NCBI GenBank assembly: GCA_928721565.1
Contig: OV788638.1
Span: 496,001-560,000, forward strand
Source: an uncultured Clostridia bacterium
GTDB lineage: Bacteria > Bacillota > Clostridia > TANB77 > CAG-508
Direction of reading: 5' to 3'
DNA: 64,000 bases
Part shown: one piece after another, positions 52,601 to 61,367 of the stretch
Layout: the number at the start of each line of letters is the position of its first letter
Position numbering within the stretch: position 1 is the first letter of the stretch
The notes under the pieces: model-generated
The model's input: the letters and a program-made list of their open reading frames with translations, nothing else
The model's database searches: none
Told to the model about the DNA's origin: nothing
Program-made: the position numbers and the translations under genes

Positions 52601-54830
52601 AATTAATTATTATTATAATAATGTAAAAATAATATAAAATAAAAAACGTATAAATATAAAAATAATAGATCATAATTAAGCAAATTAAAAATAACCTAAT
52701 ACATAAATAATAAGATTGTTTAGTTTTCATATAAAAAATTAGTAAATAGAAAAGTATTAGATATACTAAAATCCACTTACAGTATTTTCCTGTGAAAATC
52801 AAAGGATATGACGTGTAGTGCAGAAAGCACAAGAAGGATAGAAAAACAAAAAAATAACAAAAAGGATTTTTAACAAAATTTAGAATTGCAAGATTAATAT
52901 AAGAGCTAAAAAAAATGTATTTAAAAAATTATATAAAATATACTTATACTTTTGTTAAAATAGAATTTAAAAATAACACTTTCATATGCAAAACAAAAAT
53001 TCATTTTTGAAATTTTAAATAATAAAAAATAAAAATAAATTATAAAAAAATATAAATTTAATTACCGATAAAAATAATGAATAAGTATTTAAAATTAAAT
53101 TATAAAATTAAATTGATATAATAAATAAAATATTTTATTTATTTTTCCTAAAATAAAAATTAAATTTAATAATTAAATTATTAATGCTTTTTATAATTTA
53201 TTATTTTTTTAATCATAAAAATAAAATATAAAAAAATAATATTATTAATAAATATTTAAATAAATAAAAAGACAATTATTAAATAAAAAATATAAAATTA
53301 TTAATTTGATATTTTTAATAATAAATAATTAATGAAATATAATAAAAATAAATTTAATGAATTAATAATAATTATTATAATGTAAAAAATAATATAAAAT
53401 AAAAAACGTATAAATATAAAAATAATTGATCATAATTAAGCAAATTAAAAATAACCTAATACATAAATAATAAGATTGTTTAGTTTTCATATAAAAAATT
53501 TGTAATTAGAAAAGTATTAGATATAATAAAAGTTACTTACAATATTTTCCTGTAAAAATTAAATAATATGACTTGTAATACTGGAATCATAGGAGGTATA
53601 GAAAAAGAAAATAATAATAAAAATGATTTTTAACAAAATTTAAAATGGCAAGATTAATATAAAAGTTTAAAAGGAAGGAATTTAAAAAAATTATAAAAAA
53701 TACACTTATACTTTTGTTAAAATAGAATTTAAAAATAACACTTTCATATGCAAAACAAAAATTCATTTTTGAAATTTTAAATAATAAAAAATAAAATAAA
53801 TAATAATAAAATATAAATTTAATTATTAGTAAAAATAATTAATAAGTGATTAAGATTAAATTATAAAATTAAACTACTATAATAAATAAAATATTTTATT
53901 TATTTTTCTTAAAATAAAAATTAAATTCAATAATTAAATTATTAATACTTTTTATAATTTATTATTTTTTCAATTAATAAAAATAAAATAAAAAAATAAT
54001 ATTATTAATAAATATTTAAATAAATAAAAAATAATTATTAAATAAAAAAATATGAAATTATTAATTTAATATTTTTAATACTAATTATTTAATAAAATAT
54101 AATAAAAATAAATTTAATGAATTAATAATAATTATTATAATGTAAAAAATAATATAAAATAAAAAATGTATAAATATAAAAATAATAGATCATAATTAAA
54201 CGAATTAAAAGTAACCTAATACATAAATAATAAGATTGTTTAGTTTTCATATAAAAAATTTGTAAATAGAAAAGTATTAGATATACTAAAATCCACTTAC
54301 AGTATTTTCCTGCGAAAATTAAATAATATGACTTGTAATACTGAAATCATAGGAGGTATAGAAAAAGAAAACAATAATAAAAATGGTGTTTAACAAAATT
54401 TAAAATGGCAAGGTTAATATAAAAGTTTAAAAGGAAGGAATCTAAAAAAATTATAAAAAACACACTTATACTTTTGTTAAAATAGAATTAAAAAAATAAT
54501 ACTTTTATAAATATAACAGAAATTTATTTTTGAAATTTTAAATAATAAATAATAATAAAAATTAAATTATAAAATTAAACCTTGTAATTAATAAAATATT
54601 TTAATTATAAAAAAATAATATTAAATTTATAGTTGAGTTATTAATACTATTTATTATTTATTATTTTTTTAATTAATAAAAATAAAATAGAAAAAAATAA
54701 TATAAAATAAAAAACGTATAAATATAAAAATAATAGATCATAATTAAGCAAATTAAAAATAACCCAATAAATAAATAATAAGATTGTTTATTTTTAAAAT
54801 TTTAAATAATAAAAAATAATTAAATTATTA
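49650..54830. repeat. Seven-copy noncoding tandem array, units of about 0.64-0.76 kb
   Basis: A gene-free 5.2 kb stretch built from seven related units. A hairpin core TTACAGTATTTTCCTGTAA (or a close variant) begins near 49902, 50653, 51297, 52026, 52775, 53535 and 54295, giving spacings of 751, 644, 729, 749, 760 and 760. Left of each core lies AAGATTGTTT and a moderately conserved 60-base lead (diverged in copy 3); right of it comes ATATGAC.TGTAAT, then GGTATAG, GATTTTTAACAAA and an A/T-only filler (TTAATAAAATATAATAAAAATAAATTT). An eighth AAGATTGTTT at 54780 lacks the core. Copies 2, 6 and 7 are most alike, 3 is most diverged. No frame longer than about 90 codons and none with an SD. Confidence 0.85.
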
Positions 54831-54836
54831 AAATAA

Positions 54837-55040
54837 TTATTTTAATAATTTAATTAATCTATAATATTTTAAAGAATTAGTAAAATTATTTAAAAAACAT
54901 TCTACATCATTAAGAGATGTACAAGTATTCTTTCGTAAAGTTTTAAAATTAAATTTCTTTTTTGGTGGGCATTTTTTATTGGGAGGAGGTGGAGGCGGAA
55001 GTGGATTTGGTGTTGATCTATTAATATAATAATTATACAT
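54837..55040 (-). CDS. Possible small proline-rich protein
   Basis: 67 codons from ATG 55040: a polar start, LPPPPPPNKKCPPKKK, then TSLNDVECFLNNFTNSLKYYRL. It is the only G/C-rich patch in a 5 kb A/T tract, which speaks for selection. No good SD precedes the ATG (only GGATGTGG). The plus strand also holds an open stretch here (GGHFLLGGGGGGSGFGVDLL) without a start codon. Could be a relic; low certainty, no family recognised. Confidence 0.3.
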   Translation of the reverse strand: MYNYYINRSTPNPLPPPPPPNKKCPPKKKFNFKTLRKNTCTSLNDVECFLNNFTNSLKYYRLIKLLK

Positions 55041-55168
55041 AAAACCACATCCATTTCTTTTATATATTATATGAATACATAATAAAAGTGGTGATATTAA
55101 TAATAACTATTTAAAAAAAATTAAAAATATGATAAAATAAATAAAAAATAAAATGGAAGGAAAAATAG

Positions 55169-55990
55169 ATGAAGGGAAAATTATATATAGTAGCTACTCC
55201 AATTGGGAATTTAGATGATATAACATTAAGAGCATTAAAGGTTTTAAAAGAAGTAGATTTAATTGCAGCAGAAGATACAAGACAAACATTAAAATTGTTA
55301 AATCACTTTGAAATATCAAAACCATTAATTAGTTATCATAGACATAATGAAGATGTTAAAAGTAATATATTAATTGAGAAATTAAATAATGGTGAAAATA
55401 TTGCATTAGTTTCGGATGCAGGAACTCCAGGAATTTGTGATCCAGGGGAAGAAGTAATAAAAAAGGCAATAGATCAAAAAATAGAAGTTATACCTATACC
55501 TGGCGCATGTGCATTTGTAAATGCATTAATTGCTTCTGGATTAGATACAAAAGAATTTAACTTTTTAGGATTTTTGCCATTAAATAAAAAATTAAGAAAA
55601 GAAAAGTTGGAGGAAATTGATAAATCGGAAAAAACGATTATAATATATGAAGCACCACATAAAATGAAAAATACATTAATAGATTTAAAGGAAATATTAA
55701 AAAATAGAAAAATAGTTTTGGCAAGAGAGTTAACCAAAATTCATGAAGAGTTTATAAGAGGTAATATAAATGAATTGTTAGAAAATATAGATAATTTGAA
55801 GGGAGAGATGATACTAATAATTGAGGGGAATGATAAAAAAGAAAATGATGAAAATCAACTTAATTTTTTATCATTGGAAGAACATTATAAATATTATGAA
55901 AATCAAGGATTAACAAAGAAAGAAATAATAAAAAAAATAGCTAAAGATAGAAATGTTAATAAAAATGAAATATATATGAAATTTGTGTAA
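55169..55990 (+). CDS. rsmI: 16S rRNA (cytidine1402-2'-O)-methyltransferase RsmI
   Basis: 273 residues. GKLYIVATPIGNLDDITLRAL at the start, AAEDTRQTLKLLNHF, LVSDAGTPGICDPG and the IPGACAFVNALIASGLDT block are diagnostic of the RsmI tetrapyrrole-methylase fold. It methylates C1402 of 16S rRNA. SD TGGAAGG. The end carries a short HTH-like extension (GLTKKEIIKKIAKDRNVNKNEIY) common in Firmicutes. Confidence 0.97.
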   Translation: MKGKLYIVATPIGNLDDITLRALKVLKEVDLIAAEDTRQTLKLLNHFEISKPLISYHRHNEDVKSNILIEKLNNGENIALVSDAGTPGICDPGEEVIKKAIDQKIEVIPIPGACAFVNALIASGLDTKEFNFLGFLPLNKKLRKEKLEEIDKSEKTIIIYEAPHKMKNTLIDLKEILKNRKIVLARELTKIHEEFIRGNINELLENIDNLKGEMILIIEGNDKKENDENQLNFLSLEEHYKYYENQGLTKKEIIKKIAKDRNVNKNEIYMKFV

Positions 55991-55991
55991 T

Positions 55992-56036
55992 AAAAAAAGA
56001 GAGAAAATTTAATAATTATTTTCTCTTTTTTTTTTA
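55992..56036. terminator. Terminator between convergent rsmI and abrB-type gene
   Basis: AAAAAAAGAGAGAAAAT pairs with ATTTTCTCTTTTTTTTT (one-base variation). Terminator form on both strands. Confidence 0.8.
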
Positions 56037-56291
56037 TTCATCTTCATTATCTAAACTAGAAAGTTTTTGTGCACATTTTGAGCAAACCAACTTATCTTTA
56101 TAAGCAATTAGATTTTTGGAATTTCCACAAAAGATACAGTTTGGTTCATATTTCTTTAATATAATAGAAGAACCATCAACATAAATTTCTATAGGATCTT
56201 TTTCTGCTATATCGAATTTATTTCTTATTTCAATTGGTATAACAACTCTACCTAATTCATCAACTTTTCTTACAATTCCTGTAGACTTCAT
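56034..56291 (-). CDS. AbrB-family transition-state regulator with zinc ribbon
   Basis: 85 residues. The SpoVT/AbrB DNA-binding fold is clear (MKSTGIVRKVDELGRVVIPIEIRNKFDIAEKDPIEIYVDGSSIILKKY); the C-terminus has CIFCGN...VCSKCAQ, a four-cysteine ribbon typical of clostridial AbrB. Regulators of this type control entry into stationary phase and sporulation, in keeping with spmAB and spoIIR nearby. SD AGGAGGACA. It is divergent from spmA. Confidence 0.92.
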   Translation of the reverse strand: MKSTGIVRKVDELGRVVIPIEIRNKFDIAEKDPIEIYVDGSSIILKKYEPNCIFCGNSKNLIAYKDKLVCSKCAQKLSSLDNEDE

Positions 56292-56437
56292 AACTTGTCC
56301 TCCTTAAACAATTTTAATCAATTCATATATATAATAACATATATATCTAAATTGGTCAATCATAATTTCAAATTATTGTAAATAAATTTGTTATATTTTA
56401 GTAATTTGTAAAATATATATGTAAAAAGGGGAGTAAG

Positions 56438-57025
56438 ATGCTAAATATATTATGGCCAATTTTTATGATTATATCTATTGTTTATGCAATATTTTCTGGA
56501 AATTTACAAAATTTAAATAATTCAATTTTTAAGTCTACTGACGATGCAGTCAGTTTAACTTTAACTTTAATTGGAACTACTTGCCTTTGGAGTGGAATAA
56601 TGGAGGTTGCTTCTAGTACTAATATAATAAAATATTTATCTAAGATTTTAGAACCGATTGTTAAAGTCCTTTTTGGAGATATAAATATTAAAGGTAAAGC
56701 TTATAATAATATTATAATGAATATTATTGCTAATATTTTAGGATTAGGTAATGCTGCAACTCCACTAGGCTTGAAGGCTATGGAGGAATTACAAAAAGAA
56801 AATTATAACAAAAATAGGTTAAGTGATAATATGATGATGTTGATTGTATTAAATACGGCTTCTTTACAAATTATACCGACTACGGTGATTGCAATTAGAA
56901 ATTCGCTTGGTTCTGAAAATCCTTCTAAAATAATATTTCCCGTTTGGGTATCGACGATATGTGCTGCTATTGTTGCTGTGATTTTTTGTAAAATTATTAT
57001 TAAATATACATCAAATAAAACATAA
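56438..57025 (+). CDS. spmA: Spore maturation protein A
   Basis: 195 residues with about five membrane helices and a nucleoside-recognition (Gate) domain: LTLIGTTCLWSGIMEVA, NAATPLGLKAMEEL and NTASLQIIPTTVIAIR are the conserved points. SpmA and SpmB act in spore core dehydration in Bacillus. It precedes spmB by 16 bases in the same operon. Confidence 0.93.
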   Translation: MLNILWPIFMIISIVYAIFSGNLQNLNNSIFKSTDDAVSLTLTLIGTTCLWSGIMEVASSTNIIKYLSKILEPIVKVLFGDINIKGKAYNNIIMNIIANILGLGNAATPLGLKAMEELQKENYNKNRLSDNMMMLIVLNTASLQIIPTTVIAIRNSLGSENPSKIIFPVWVSTICAAIVAVIFCKIIIKYTSNKT

Positions 57026-57041
57026 CTTAGAAAGGGATTAT

Positions 57042-57572
57042 ATGAGGGTTATTAATTATATTTCAGTGATTGCTATGCCAATGGTAATTTTGCTTATTGT
57101 ATGTGAATCTATAAAAGAAAAAAAGCCTGTTTTTGACATTTTTTTGAAAGGGGCTTTTGATGGGGTCGAAATTAGTTTGAAAATTTTTCCAACGCTTATA
57201 GGATTATTTGTGGCAATAGGAATGCTTAGAAGCTCTGGAATTTTGGATTGTATTACTAATTTAATTACACCTGCATTATTATTAATTAAATTTCCTAATG
57301 AAGTTGTTCCACTTGCCTTATTAAGACCAATTTCAGGAAGTGCTTCTATGGCAGTTGCTACAGATATTATGAAAAATAGTGGAGTGGATTCATTTGTTGG
57401 AGTGTTGGCGTCTGTTATAATGGGATCTACAGAGACAACATTATATACTATTGCTGTTTATACAAGTTCTGTTAAGATAAAAAATACTAGAGGAATTTTG
57501 ATTGCGGCTTTGGCTGCCGATATTACCGGAGTTATGGTTTCTTTTATAATTTGTAAAGCTATATTTGGATAA
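57042..57572 (+). CDS. spmB: Spore maturation protein B
   Basis: 176 residues, membrane protein with the nucleoside-recognition domain: LKIFPTLIGLFVAIGMLRSSG, LRPISGSASMAVATDIMKN and MGSTETTLYTIAVYTSSVKIKNTR are typical of SpmB. SD AAAGG. Works with SpmA. Confidence 0.93.
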   Translation: MRVINYISVIAMPMVILLIVCESIKEKKPVFDIFLKGAFDGVEISLKIFPTLIGLFVAIGMLRSSGILDCITNLITPALLLIKFPNEVVPLALLRPISGSASMAVATDIMKNSGVDSFVGVLASVIMGSTETTLYTIAVYTSSVKIKNTRGILIAALAADITGVMVSFIICKAIFG

Positions 57573-57620
57573 AATGTCGAAGAATGTCGAACGATTTTTT
57601 GATTTTTTTGTAAAATAATA

Positions 57621-57649
57621 TTGACAATAAAATTAAAATGATGTAACAT
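57621..57649 (+). promoter_or_regulatory. Possible promoter of the inverted-repeat element
   Basis: TTGACA (57621-57626), 17-base spacer, TAACAT (57644-57649). It points at the element starting at 57681. Confidence 0.45.
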
Positions 57650-57680
57650 AATATCAATAATTTAATCAAAGTTTTTTATC

Positions 57681-57836
57681 TTGTAAAGGGAATAATTCAA
57701 GATTTCTCCCGAAATTTTATAATATAATCTAGTTTGGCAAAATCCCCAAAATAAATTAAAAAATTAAACGATAGATAGGCCCCCTAAACCTAGCGTCATT
57801 TTATGTCAATGTGTTTTATTAGTATTCCCTTTACAA
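57681..57836 (+). ncRNA. 156-base element with 14-bp terminal inverted repeat, possible small RNA
   Basis: TTGTAAAGGGAATA (57681-57694) is exactly complementary to TATTCCCTTTACAA (57823-57836). The interior holds the only G/C-rich blocks nearby (GGCAAAATCCCC and GATAGATAGGCCCCCTAAAC) and no open frame. A promoter-like site lies 30 bases upstream; no T-run follows. It could be a structured RNA closed by the 14-bp stem, or a short MITE-like element. I recognise no known family. Confidence 0.35.
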
Positions 57837-57841
57837 AATCA

Positions 57842-58630
57842 TTATATAGTTATTAATTTTCCAGGACAATCTCTACTTGCAACAGATAAATTAATATTTG
57901 TATTATTATTTGAAATTATTTCATCTATAACTGTTTGGTATGCAAGTTCAGGAAAATTGCTTTCTTTACTTAAGTGTCCAAGCATTGCTGTTGCTAAATT
58001 ACCGTTTTTTAATAAATAAGAAATAGTTTTTCCTGCCATTGTATTAGATAGATGGCCAGTATTGCTTGCGATACGGCTTTTTAAACTGTATGGATAAGCA
58101 CAACATCTTAAAACTTCTGTATCATAATTTGATTCTAGTAATATGAACTTGCTGCCTTCTAGTGTATTAACAATAGATTTGGTCATGTGACCTATGTCAG
58201 TTGCAATACTAATTTGATTGTCTTGGTCTTTAGAAATATTAAATCCGCAAGGATTTGCTGCATCATGTGGAATACTAAAAGGAAGTACTTCTAAATCGTC
58301 AATGCAGAATTTTTCGGAAGGATTAAAAAATTTGATATTTTTTTCAGACAGTTTTTGTGTTTGGGTAGGCATTGCATCAAAAGTTTCTTTTGTTGAAAAA
58401 ACAGGAATATCAAATTTTTTGGAAAGTGTACCTAATCCTTTTACATGATCTGAATGTTCATGGGTAACTAAAATAGCATTAATAGAAGAGGGGTCTACTT
58501 CTATAGATTGTAATCCCTCTTCTATTTTTTTACAACTCATTCCTGCATCAATCAAAATTTTAGTGTTTTCAGTTTCTACAAATAAACTATTTCCACTACT
58601 GCCACTATATAAACTACAAAAATTTAGCAT
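57842..58630 (-). CDS. walJ: MBL-fold metallohydrolase WalJ/YycJ
   Basis: 262 residues. MLNFCSLYSGSSGNSLFVET at the start and metal motif THEHSDHVKG (about 57-66) place it in the YycJ/WalJ family of the metallo-beta-lactamase fold, linked to coordination of cell division with replication in Firmicutes. Here it is with murA rather than the walKR operon. Twenty-one bases separate it from murA. Confidence 0.92.
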   Translation of the reverse strand: MLNFCSLYSGSSGNSLFVETENTKILIDAGMSCKKIEEGLQSIEVDPSSINAILVTHEHSDHVKGLGTLSKKFDIPVFSTKETFDAMPTQTQKLSEKNIKFFNPSEKFCIDDLEVLPFSIPHDAANPCGFNISKDQDNQISIATDIGHMTKSIVNTLEGSKFILLESNYDTEVLRCCAYPYSLKSRIASNTGHLSNTMAGKTISYLLKNGNLATAMLGHLSKESNFPELAYQTVIDEIISNNNTNINLSVASRDCPGKLITI

Positions 58631-58651
58631 ATGTATTTCTTCTTTCTAATG

Positions 58652-59911
58652 TTATTCTTTAATTCTATCTATTTTTGCACCTAGATTTCTGAATTTTTCT
58701 TCTATATTTTCATATCCTCTATCTATGTGCTCTAAATTGTATATTTCAGTTTTGCCTTCTGCAATTACGCCTGCAACAATTAAGGCTGCTCCTGCACGTA
58801 AATCTGATGAATATACTGGTGAACCATATAATTTGTCTACACCCTCAAAAAATGCAGTTTTTCCGTCTGCTGTTATGTTTGCTCCCATTTTATTTAATTC
58901 ATCAGTGTATTGAAATCTAGATTCCCAAATATTTTCAATAATTCTACTTGTACCATTTGCAATTGAAAGTACAACTCCCATTTGTGGTTGTAAATCTGTA
59001 GGAAATCCAGGATATGGTTGGGTTTTTATTATGGCTTTAGATGGTCTTTTATCACACCAAACTCTTATTTCGTCACCAAGGTCATCAACATGTCCACCAA
59101 TTTCTAATATTTTTGCTGTAATTGCTTCTAAGTGTTTTGTAATACAATTTTTTATTAAAATGTCTCCTTGTGAGGCTACTGCTGCAAGCATAAATGTTCC
59201 TGCTTCGATTTGGTCGGGAACTACTGAATATGAACCATTTCCTTTTAGTTCTTTTACACCATTTATTTTTATAACATCTGTTCCGGCACCACGAATGTCA
59301 GCACCCATAGTGTTTAAAAAGTTTGCAACATCTACAATATGAGGTTCTTTAGCAGCATTATCAATTATTGTTGTTCCTTCTGCTAATACGGCTGCAAGCA
59401 TTACATTAATTGTTGCACCAACAGAGACTACATCCATGTAAATAGATGTTCCTACTAATTTATCAGCTGTTGCTAATATTTTTCCTTGTCCAACTTCTAC
59501 TTTGGCACCTAATGCTTCAAATCCTTTTATATGTTGATCTATTGGTCTTGCACCTAATTTACATCCTCCAGGCATCCCAACAGATATTTTTCCTGTACGT
59601 CCAAGCATACTTCCTAATATATAATAAGATGCTCTGAATTTACTTGTTAATTCTTCAGATGCATTTGTTTGTGTTATGTTTCTAGTATCTATAGTAAGTT
59701 CATTTTGTTTATTCCAAGTTATTTTTGCACCAAGCCCTTCTAATATTTCACATGATTTTTTTACATCACTTATATTAGGGACATTTTCAATTGTACAAAT
59801 TCCATCTATTAAAAGTGTTGCTGGTAAAATGGCTACTGCTGCATTTTTTGCTCCACTTATTGTTACTTCTCCTTTTAAAGGTGTTCCTCCAGTTATAACT
59901 AATTTTTCCAA
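58652..59911 (-). CDS. murA: UDP-N-acetylglucosamine 1-carboxyvinyltransferase MurA
   Basis: 419 residues, normal length. Start ITGGTPLKGEVTISGAKNAAVAILPATLL, the active-site loop MPGGCKLGARPIDQH with the Cys (about 116) that fosfomycin modifies, and the RAGAALIVAGVIAEGKT end. It catalyses the first committed step of peptidoglycan synthesis. SD AGGAGGAAT precedes the ATG. Co-oriented with walJ. Confidence 0.97.
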   Translation of the reverse strand: MEKLVITGGTPLKGEVTISGAKNAAVAILPATLLIDGICTIENVPNISDVKKSCEILEGLGAKITWNKQNELTIDTRNITQTNASEELTSKFRASYYILGSMLGRTGKISVGMPGGCKLGARPIDQHIKGFEALGAKVEVGQGKILATADKLVGTSIYMDVVSVGATINVMLAAVLAEGTTIIDNAAKEPHIVDVANFLNTMGADIRGAGTDVIKINGVKELKGNGSYSVVPDQIEAGTFMLAAVASQGDILIKNCITKHLEAITAKILEIGGHVDDLGDEIRVWCDKRPSKAIIKTQPYPGFPTDLQPQMGVVLSIANGTSRIIENIWESRFQYTDELNKMGANITADGKTAFFEGVDKLYGSPVYSSDLRAGAALIVAGVIAEGKTEIYNLEHIDRGYENIEEKFRNLGAKIDRIKE

Positions 59912-60002
59912 CAGTATTCCTCCTTAAATTTTTATTCATCTGAAAATATATCATAAAAAATATAATATTACAACAGTTTTGGGAGAAAAATTGAATATAA
60001 TA

Positions 60003-60647
60003 TTAGTTATTTTTGTTTGCGGTAAATAATTTTTTATCACCAAATAATTCTACTAGTTTAAATTTAAATTGGATTTCTGAATTGTTTTTATCTGAAATTA
60101 AGTTATAAGACTCAGCGTCTAAGTTTTGCTCTAGATTTTCTTTGGCTTCATCATTAACAATTCCAGATGAGACATCAATGAAACATAATGATGGGAACAT
60201 TACACACCACCAATTTTTTCCTTCAGCTTTTCCTATTTCGACTCTTAAGGCGTCATAATATCCTGCAGGCAAAGTAATGTCACCGTAATTTTTGGTTGGA
60301 AAATAAAAATTGTTGATATTAATTTTTACAGGGTAATTATATCCGTTTTCTTTAATAGTTTTTTCTGCTATTTCTTGAAATTCATCTTTGTGAGCTTCTG
60401 CTAAAGCAATTGCTTCTTTTTTGGTAGAACAGTTTGCACATATAGTATTCATGTAATTAAGTAAAGAATCTCTTACTTTTAATTTTAATGATTGATCTTC
60501 TTCAGAATTACTATTAGCAAGAACATGCAATCTAAAAACGGCATCAGATAGATTAGTTGATACTGCTGAAACATAGCTTTGTGCATTAATAGAAATATAT
60601 ATAAATAATAATAAGGAAAGAATACTAAATTTTAAAATATTTTTCAT
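60003..60647 (-). CDS. spoIIR: Stage II sporulation protein R
   Basis: 214 residues with a signal peptide (ILKFSILSLLLFIYISINAQSYVSA). FRLHVLANSNSEEDQSLKLKVRDSLL, YPVKI...F.FPTKNYGDITLPAGYYDALRVEIGKAEGKNWWCVMFPSLCF are the SpoIIR hallmarks. Secreted from the forespore, it activates SpoIIGA and thereby processing of pro-sigma-E. SD AGGAGG. Shows that the organism sporulates or descends from spore formers. Confidence 0.95.
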   Translation of the reverse strand: MKNILKFSILSLLLFIYISINAQSYVSAVSTNLSDAVFRLHVLANSNSEEDQSLKLKVRDSLLNYMNTICANCSTKKEAIALAEAHKDEFQEIAEKTIKENGYNYPVKININNFYFPTKNYGDITLPAGYYDALRVEIGKAEGKNWWCVMFPSLCFIDVSSGIVNDEAKENLEQNLDAESYNLISDKNNSEIQFKFKLVELFGDKKLFTANKNN

Positions 60648-60738
60648 GTTAATCCTCCTAAAAACATTTTTACTAAAATATATCTTTAAAATAATTATTA
60701 ACCAAAAAAAATAAATTATACATTTATAGGAAAATCAC

Positions 60739-60774
60739 TTGACAATATAAAAAACAAATGGTAAAATTTACCAT
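60739..60774 (+). promoter_or_regulatory. Promoter with operator-like palindrome
   Basis: TTGACA (60739-60744), 17-base spacer, TAAAAT (60762-60767). The palindrome ATGGTAAAATTTACCAT (60758-60774, eight-base arms around one base) covers the -10 box, so a dimeric repressor would block this promoter. Confidence 0.65.
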
Positions 60775-60800
60775 ATAAATAATCGGAAGGGATGAATTAT

Positions 60801-61241
60801 ATGTTTCTTGAAGATAATAACATTGAAAAGATGTATAGTTGTTATGTTAGTGAATATCATTTAGAAATGATTTTGCTACCATTTGTAAATCAAAAAATTG
60901 AAAATCATGAAGAAGTAATTATTGAGACAGAGCAAAATTTAGAAAATTCATTAAAATTTTTACTAAAAAAAATGAATTTAAAACAAGAAAATAAGGATAA
61001 GATATTAAGCCTAAGTTGGAATAATGAAAATAATAATGATAGAAAAATAAAAAATGAATCAAATATTATTATAATAGGTAATAAAAATTATATTGCAGAT
61101 GTAAATAAGCAAATTATGCAAAAAAATCTAGAAGATTTAACTATTGTAGATTGCTATAATTTTGAAGAGATAAAGGATGATATTAAAAGTATAAGTGAGA
61201 AATATGATGGTAGTTTAAATACAAGTAGTTTAAAAGTGTAA
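60801..61241 (+). CDS. Hypothetical protein under a palindrome-controlled promoter
   Basis: 146 residues from ATG 60801 (SD GGAAGG; a frame from 60792 would abut the SD). No signal peptide or membrane segment. The start (MFLEDNNIEKMYSCYVSEYHLEMILLPFVNQKIENHEEVIIETEQNL) and the Rossmann-like NIIIIGNKNYIADVNKQI then LTIVDCYNFEEI are reminiscent of small cytoplasmic clostridial proteins of unknown role found near spoIIR and sugar-nucleotide genes. Not assigned. Confidence 0.72.
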   Translation: MFLEDNNIEKMYSCYVSEYHLEMILLPFVNQKIENHEEVIIETEQNLENSLKFLLKKMNLKQENKDKILSLSWNNENNNDRKIKNESNIIIIGNKNYIADVNKQIMQKNLEDLTIVDCYNFEEIKDDIKSISEKYDGSLNTSSLKV

Positions 61242-61259
61242 AAAAAATGGGGAAAATAG

Positions 61260-61288
61260 TTGAAATATAAAAAAAGTAGTGGTACAAT
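61260..61288 (+). promoter_or_regulatory. Promoter of the UDP-sugar pyrophosphorylase gene
   Basis: TTGAAA (61260-61265), 17-base spacer, TACAAT (61283-61288). Confidence 0.6.
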
Positions 61289-61367
61289 CTAAAATGCAAT
61301 AAATATAATATATGAAAATTCAGGATTATCGAAGAGAATTATAGGTAGCAAGAAAGGAAGTAAACAT

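Noticed and set aside
52566..52832. 88-codon minus-strand frame in the repeat array
   Set aside because: It spans the repeat core and filler, has low-complexity Ile/Leu/Tyr content and is not kept in the other units.
49650..54830. CRISPR array
   Set aside because: Units are hundreds of bases long with variable spacing; there are no short direct repeats with unique spacers and no cas genes.
57681..57836. 6S, SRP or tmRNA gene
   Set aside because: The closing stem is present but none of the conserved sequence blocks of these RNAs can be seen in the interior.
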